Made by a program: the position numbers and the translations under genes. A stretch of 64,000 nt of DNA from Tridacna crocea. Its lineage: Eukaryota; Mollusca; Bivalvia; Cardiida; Cardiidae. Of this stretch, positions 62,080 through 64,000 are shown piece after piece (the stretch's first letter is position 1; every line of letters starts with the position of its first letter). The stretch covers positions 8,755,501 through 8,819,500 of the forward strand of contig OX031060.1 in NCBI GenBank assembly GCA_943736015.1, read 5' to 3'. Below the pieces are notes generated by a model. It saw nothing but the letters and a program-made list of their open reading frames with translations, did not search any database and was not told where the DNA came from.

Positions 62080-62278
62080 TGTGAAAAATGAATTTTCAAA
62101 GTGTGAGAGAAAATATTGTGGGAAAAAAGGAAGGGATTGCAACAAGCATTTTCTCCTGTCCCAACAATATTCTTTTACTTTTTCAAGGACAATTACAACC
62201 ATTTGGCATTTTTTTATTCGATCGTCTACATATGCTAAGTATCTGGACGAGTCCAAGGTGTTGACATCGGGTGAAAAC
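62080..62278 (+). mobile_element. TTAA MITE, old copy
   Basis: Decayed hairpin (ATATTGTGGG / CCAACAATAT) and B arm. Confidence 0.6.
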
Positions 62279-62293
62279 ATTCACGGTAACTAT

Positions 62294-62521
62294 TTAACCT
62301 TTTACCAGACGACAAAATTTTATACTGGACAAAATTGAAAGCACTTGCAGATGACAAAATACGTTACTCAAAAATTGACATTCGATTCCAGCCGGGTATG
62401 AAACATTGTGGGAAAAGGAGAAAAATGCTTGTTACCAGCATTTTCTCCTTTTCCCACAATGTTTTAAAAAGGCTTCTATCTCATGGTCATAAAAACCAGG
62501 AAGTGTTTGGTAAAAGGTTAA
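62294..62521 (-). mobile_element. TTAA hairpin MITE, full length
   Basis: B-to-A, TTAA ends. Confidence 0.9.
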
Positions 62522-62650
62522 AACCTATACCACATAACCCAACCTTTTTACGACCCTGAGAAATATTGCTTTTGAAAATGTTGTTAAATAGGGATAAAGT
62601 TCTGGTAACCAACATTTTCTCCTCTTTCTTTGCTATCCAAAATAGCGAAA
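62518..62650 (+). mobile_element. TTAA MITE, B arm missing
   Basis: A arm and decayed hairpin sharing TTAA with the previous copy. Confidence 0.65.
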
Positions 62651-63374
62651 AAAAGGGAAAAATAACATTTATATAACTGCAATAGACCTTCCCTATTTTT
62701 AACTAATGTTTGCCGAATTTCGTAGCTAAGTTTTTAACGTACAGGCTCGAAATCCAGGGTTGGTGGTTTGAATTATTTAAACTATTAAAGTGATTGTAAT
62801 TCTTTTTTTTTTTTAATCGTTCCAGTATCTACTTGTGAATAGACAGACACAGTCTATTTACCAAAAACTGGGACATTATACAGTTTGAATTTACGGGATT
62901 CATTTTCAGTGGGCAAATACGTGCTATACTTGTTTTCACTGAAAAGCTAGTAAAGGGTTAGCTGGGTGTTCTTTTGATCTCGGTATTTCACGGTCAAAGT
63001 GGGTGCATCTATTTGAAAAGCTGTTATGCTCTTCTTAGGCACCGACTAACACACACGTGTCATAATTGTTTATTACGTTCAGTCTGACGTTGATCACATG
63101 TAAAGGTTTGGAATTGTTTAAATCTGTTACGGGGGTAAGTCTGTTCTAATCATTGGCCCCTTCATTTTCTTGTTTTCAAATGCATTATTATGTAACCTGA
63201 TTTAACTGGTCTCAGTTTAACTGTATATTTGCACTCATTTCTTTCGGAATGGGAGGGGGACTTGATTTTCAAGTTATTAAACCTTATCCTACTAAATAAT
63301 AATATGACACAAATTTTAAAGTCGATAGTAAAATCCCAAATATTATTTCAACGGAATGTCTCCATGTAAAATAT
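62651..63374. other. Stretch without recognised feature
   Basis: AT-rich; isolated TAAAGGGTTAG at ~62950 may be a MITE tip. Confidence 0.4.
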
Positions 63375-63460
63375 CTCCGTTTCGGACAGTGTAGATCTAG
63401 GATCAAACTGCACGTTTTTCGTAGTCTGATCTTGATCTAAATTATCTGCAAAAAGTCGTT
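63375..63460. repeat. GATCAAGATCAG hairpin element
   Basis: GGACAGTGTAGATCTAGGAT faces AGTCTGATCTTGATCTAAAT. Confidence 0.72.
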
Positions 63461-63819
63461 GAGTCGCGCTTCGCAGCATAAGGGTTAATGCAGTCTGCAT
63501 ACAAAAAGTTCTATCAACACGCCCGACAGGAGATAGCGCTGCTTATGACCTCTGAAGTTTACCGAAAGATTTGACAAAACGAGTTCTGTTTTTGTGTGTG
63601 TCTTCGAAAAAGATAATTGATAAAACTACTGGCATGGCCGATTTAGGGGTTTTGTTGTCTTATTTATCACGTTTAGGGTGAATTCCATTTAAAAAATATG
63701 ACCTTTTCACTATTCGGTATATTCAAGATTGGGAAAGATTGTCCGGTGGAGAGTACTCGCAAGGGAAGTAACTCGTGGTGACGCGTCAGAAATGGAATTT
63801 GGCAGATGGTCTATTCAAA

Positions 63820-64000
63820 TGATGATTTTTATTTTCTCTTTTTCGCACGATGTTATCAAAAGGTTTTCTCTTCAGAAAATTCAAGTCTGTGGTACATGTG
63901 TAGTGACACAGTTAATCAAATATATCAAAGCTCATTAGATAGAATTATCCATAAAGGTTTAGAAAACAGTGTGGAACCAGGAGAAAATAGTTAATCTCCT
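63820..64000. mobile_element. TTAA MITE remnants at window end
   Basis: Half-hairpin ATTTTCTCTTTTTCGCACGATG and, at the very end, GAAAACAGTGTGG-ACCAGGAGAAAAT. Confidence 0.5.

Noticed and set aside
6829-62521. CRISPR-like array of palindromic repeats
   Set aside because: Repeats are transposon copies with TTAA targets, irregular spacing and both orientations in a eukaryotic genome.
7592-62559. Dozens of open frames containing ENIVGKGENAG and QHFLLFPQCF
   Set aside because: These are translations of the MITE hairpin read on either strand. They occur in every copy, in all orientations, with no start or flanking conservation, so they are not a protein family.
1-64000. Retrovirus, LTR or Polinton copies
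   Set aside because: I found no long terminal repeats, polymerase, integrase, capsid or envelope-like frames in any translation.

Overview
The window is animal nuclear DNA, AT-rich and repeat-rich, most likely from a bivalve mollusc. The reasons are a split RBM28 gene and a split anoctamin gene with animal-type introns, the elements opening ACAAGAGGGCCATGATGGCC with GACCTAGT-type core arrays that I know from bivalve genomes, and tRNA-derived SINEs. The species cannot be fixed from the sequence alone.

Two protein genes are supported, both on the minus strand. RBM28 (nucleolar RNA-binding protein, Nop4 relative) can be read as 20 coding exons between 38376 and 6341. The exons join in frame to 814 codons plus a stop, with GT-AG borders throughout. 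Four canonical RRMs, one extra degenerate RRM-like unit, an acidic GAT-repeat tract and the conserved C-terminal tail are all visible. The last four exons of an anoctamin (TMEM16 family) gene lie between 60415 and 55149; its 5' part must lie beyond 64000. About 16.8 kb separates the two genes, and I recognise no other gene.

Mobile DNA fills most of the rest. The dominant element is a non-autonomous, probably piggyBac-type MITE. Its standard length is 229 bp including both TTAA ends. It has ~17-bp terminal inverted repeats, two unlike arms (called A and B here) and a ~67-bp near-perfect central hairpin. About 60 or more copies or fragments are present, my rough estimate being a fifth of the window. 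They are in both orientations, often nested in each other or sharing one TTAA. Base changes in one hairpin arm are repeatedly mirrored in the other, and A-A and B-B chimeras exist. None is seen from ~34.1 to 45.1 kb.

Other elements include Helitron-like units with an exact 145-bp array (27.6-29.3 kb), a MULE-type MITE with a 9-bp target duplication (8.8-9.2 kb), a Tigger/pogo-like TA element (22.0-22.8 kb), foldback elements (4.9-5.4, 34.3-35.1, 43.9-44.1 kb), several hairpin MITE families, two tRNA-derived SINE families and a triple tandem of 73-nt tRNA-like sequences (44.1-44.7 kb).

Layout: 0-6.3 kb, MITE debris plus an array of a 16-bp motif (0.62-1.97 kb); 6.3-38.4 kb, RBM28 with introns packed with elements; 38.9-43.5 kb, a tandem array and a 3.4-kb inverted repeat with ~1.7-kb arms; 43.6-55.1 kb, SINEs, the tRNA-like tandem and dense MITEs; 55.1-60.4 kb, the 3' end of the anoctamin gene; 60.4-64 kb, sparse repeats. 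The most unusual signals are the co-varying hairpin arms, the motif array, the large inverted repeat, and small tandem duplications that copied RBM28's stop-codon region and one of its 5' splice sites.
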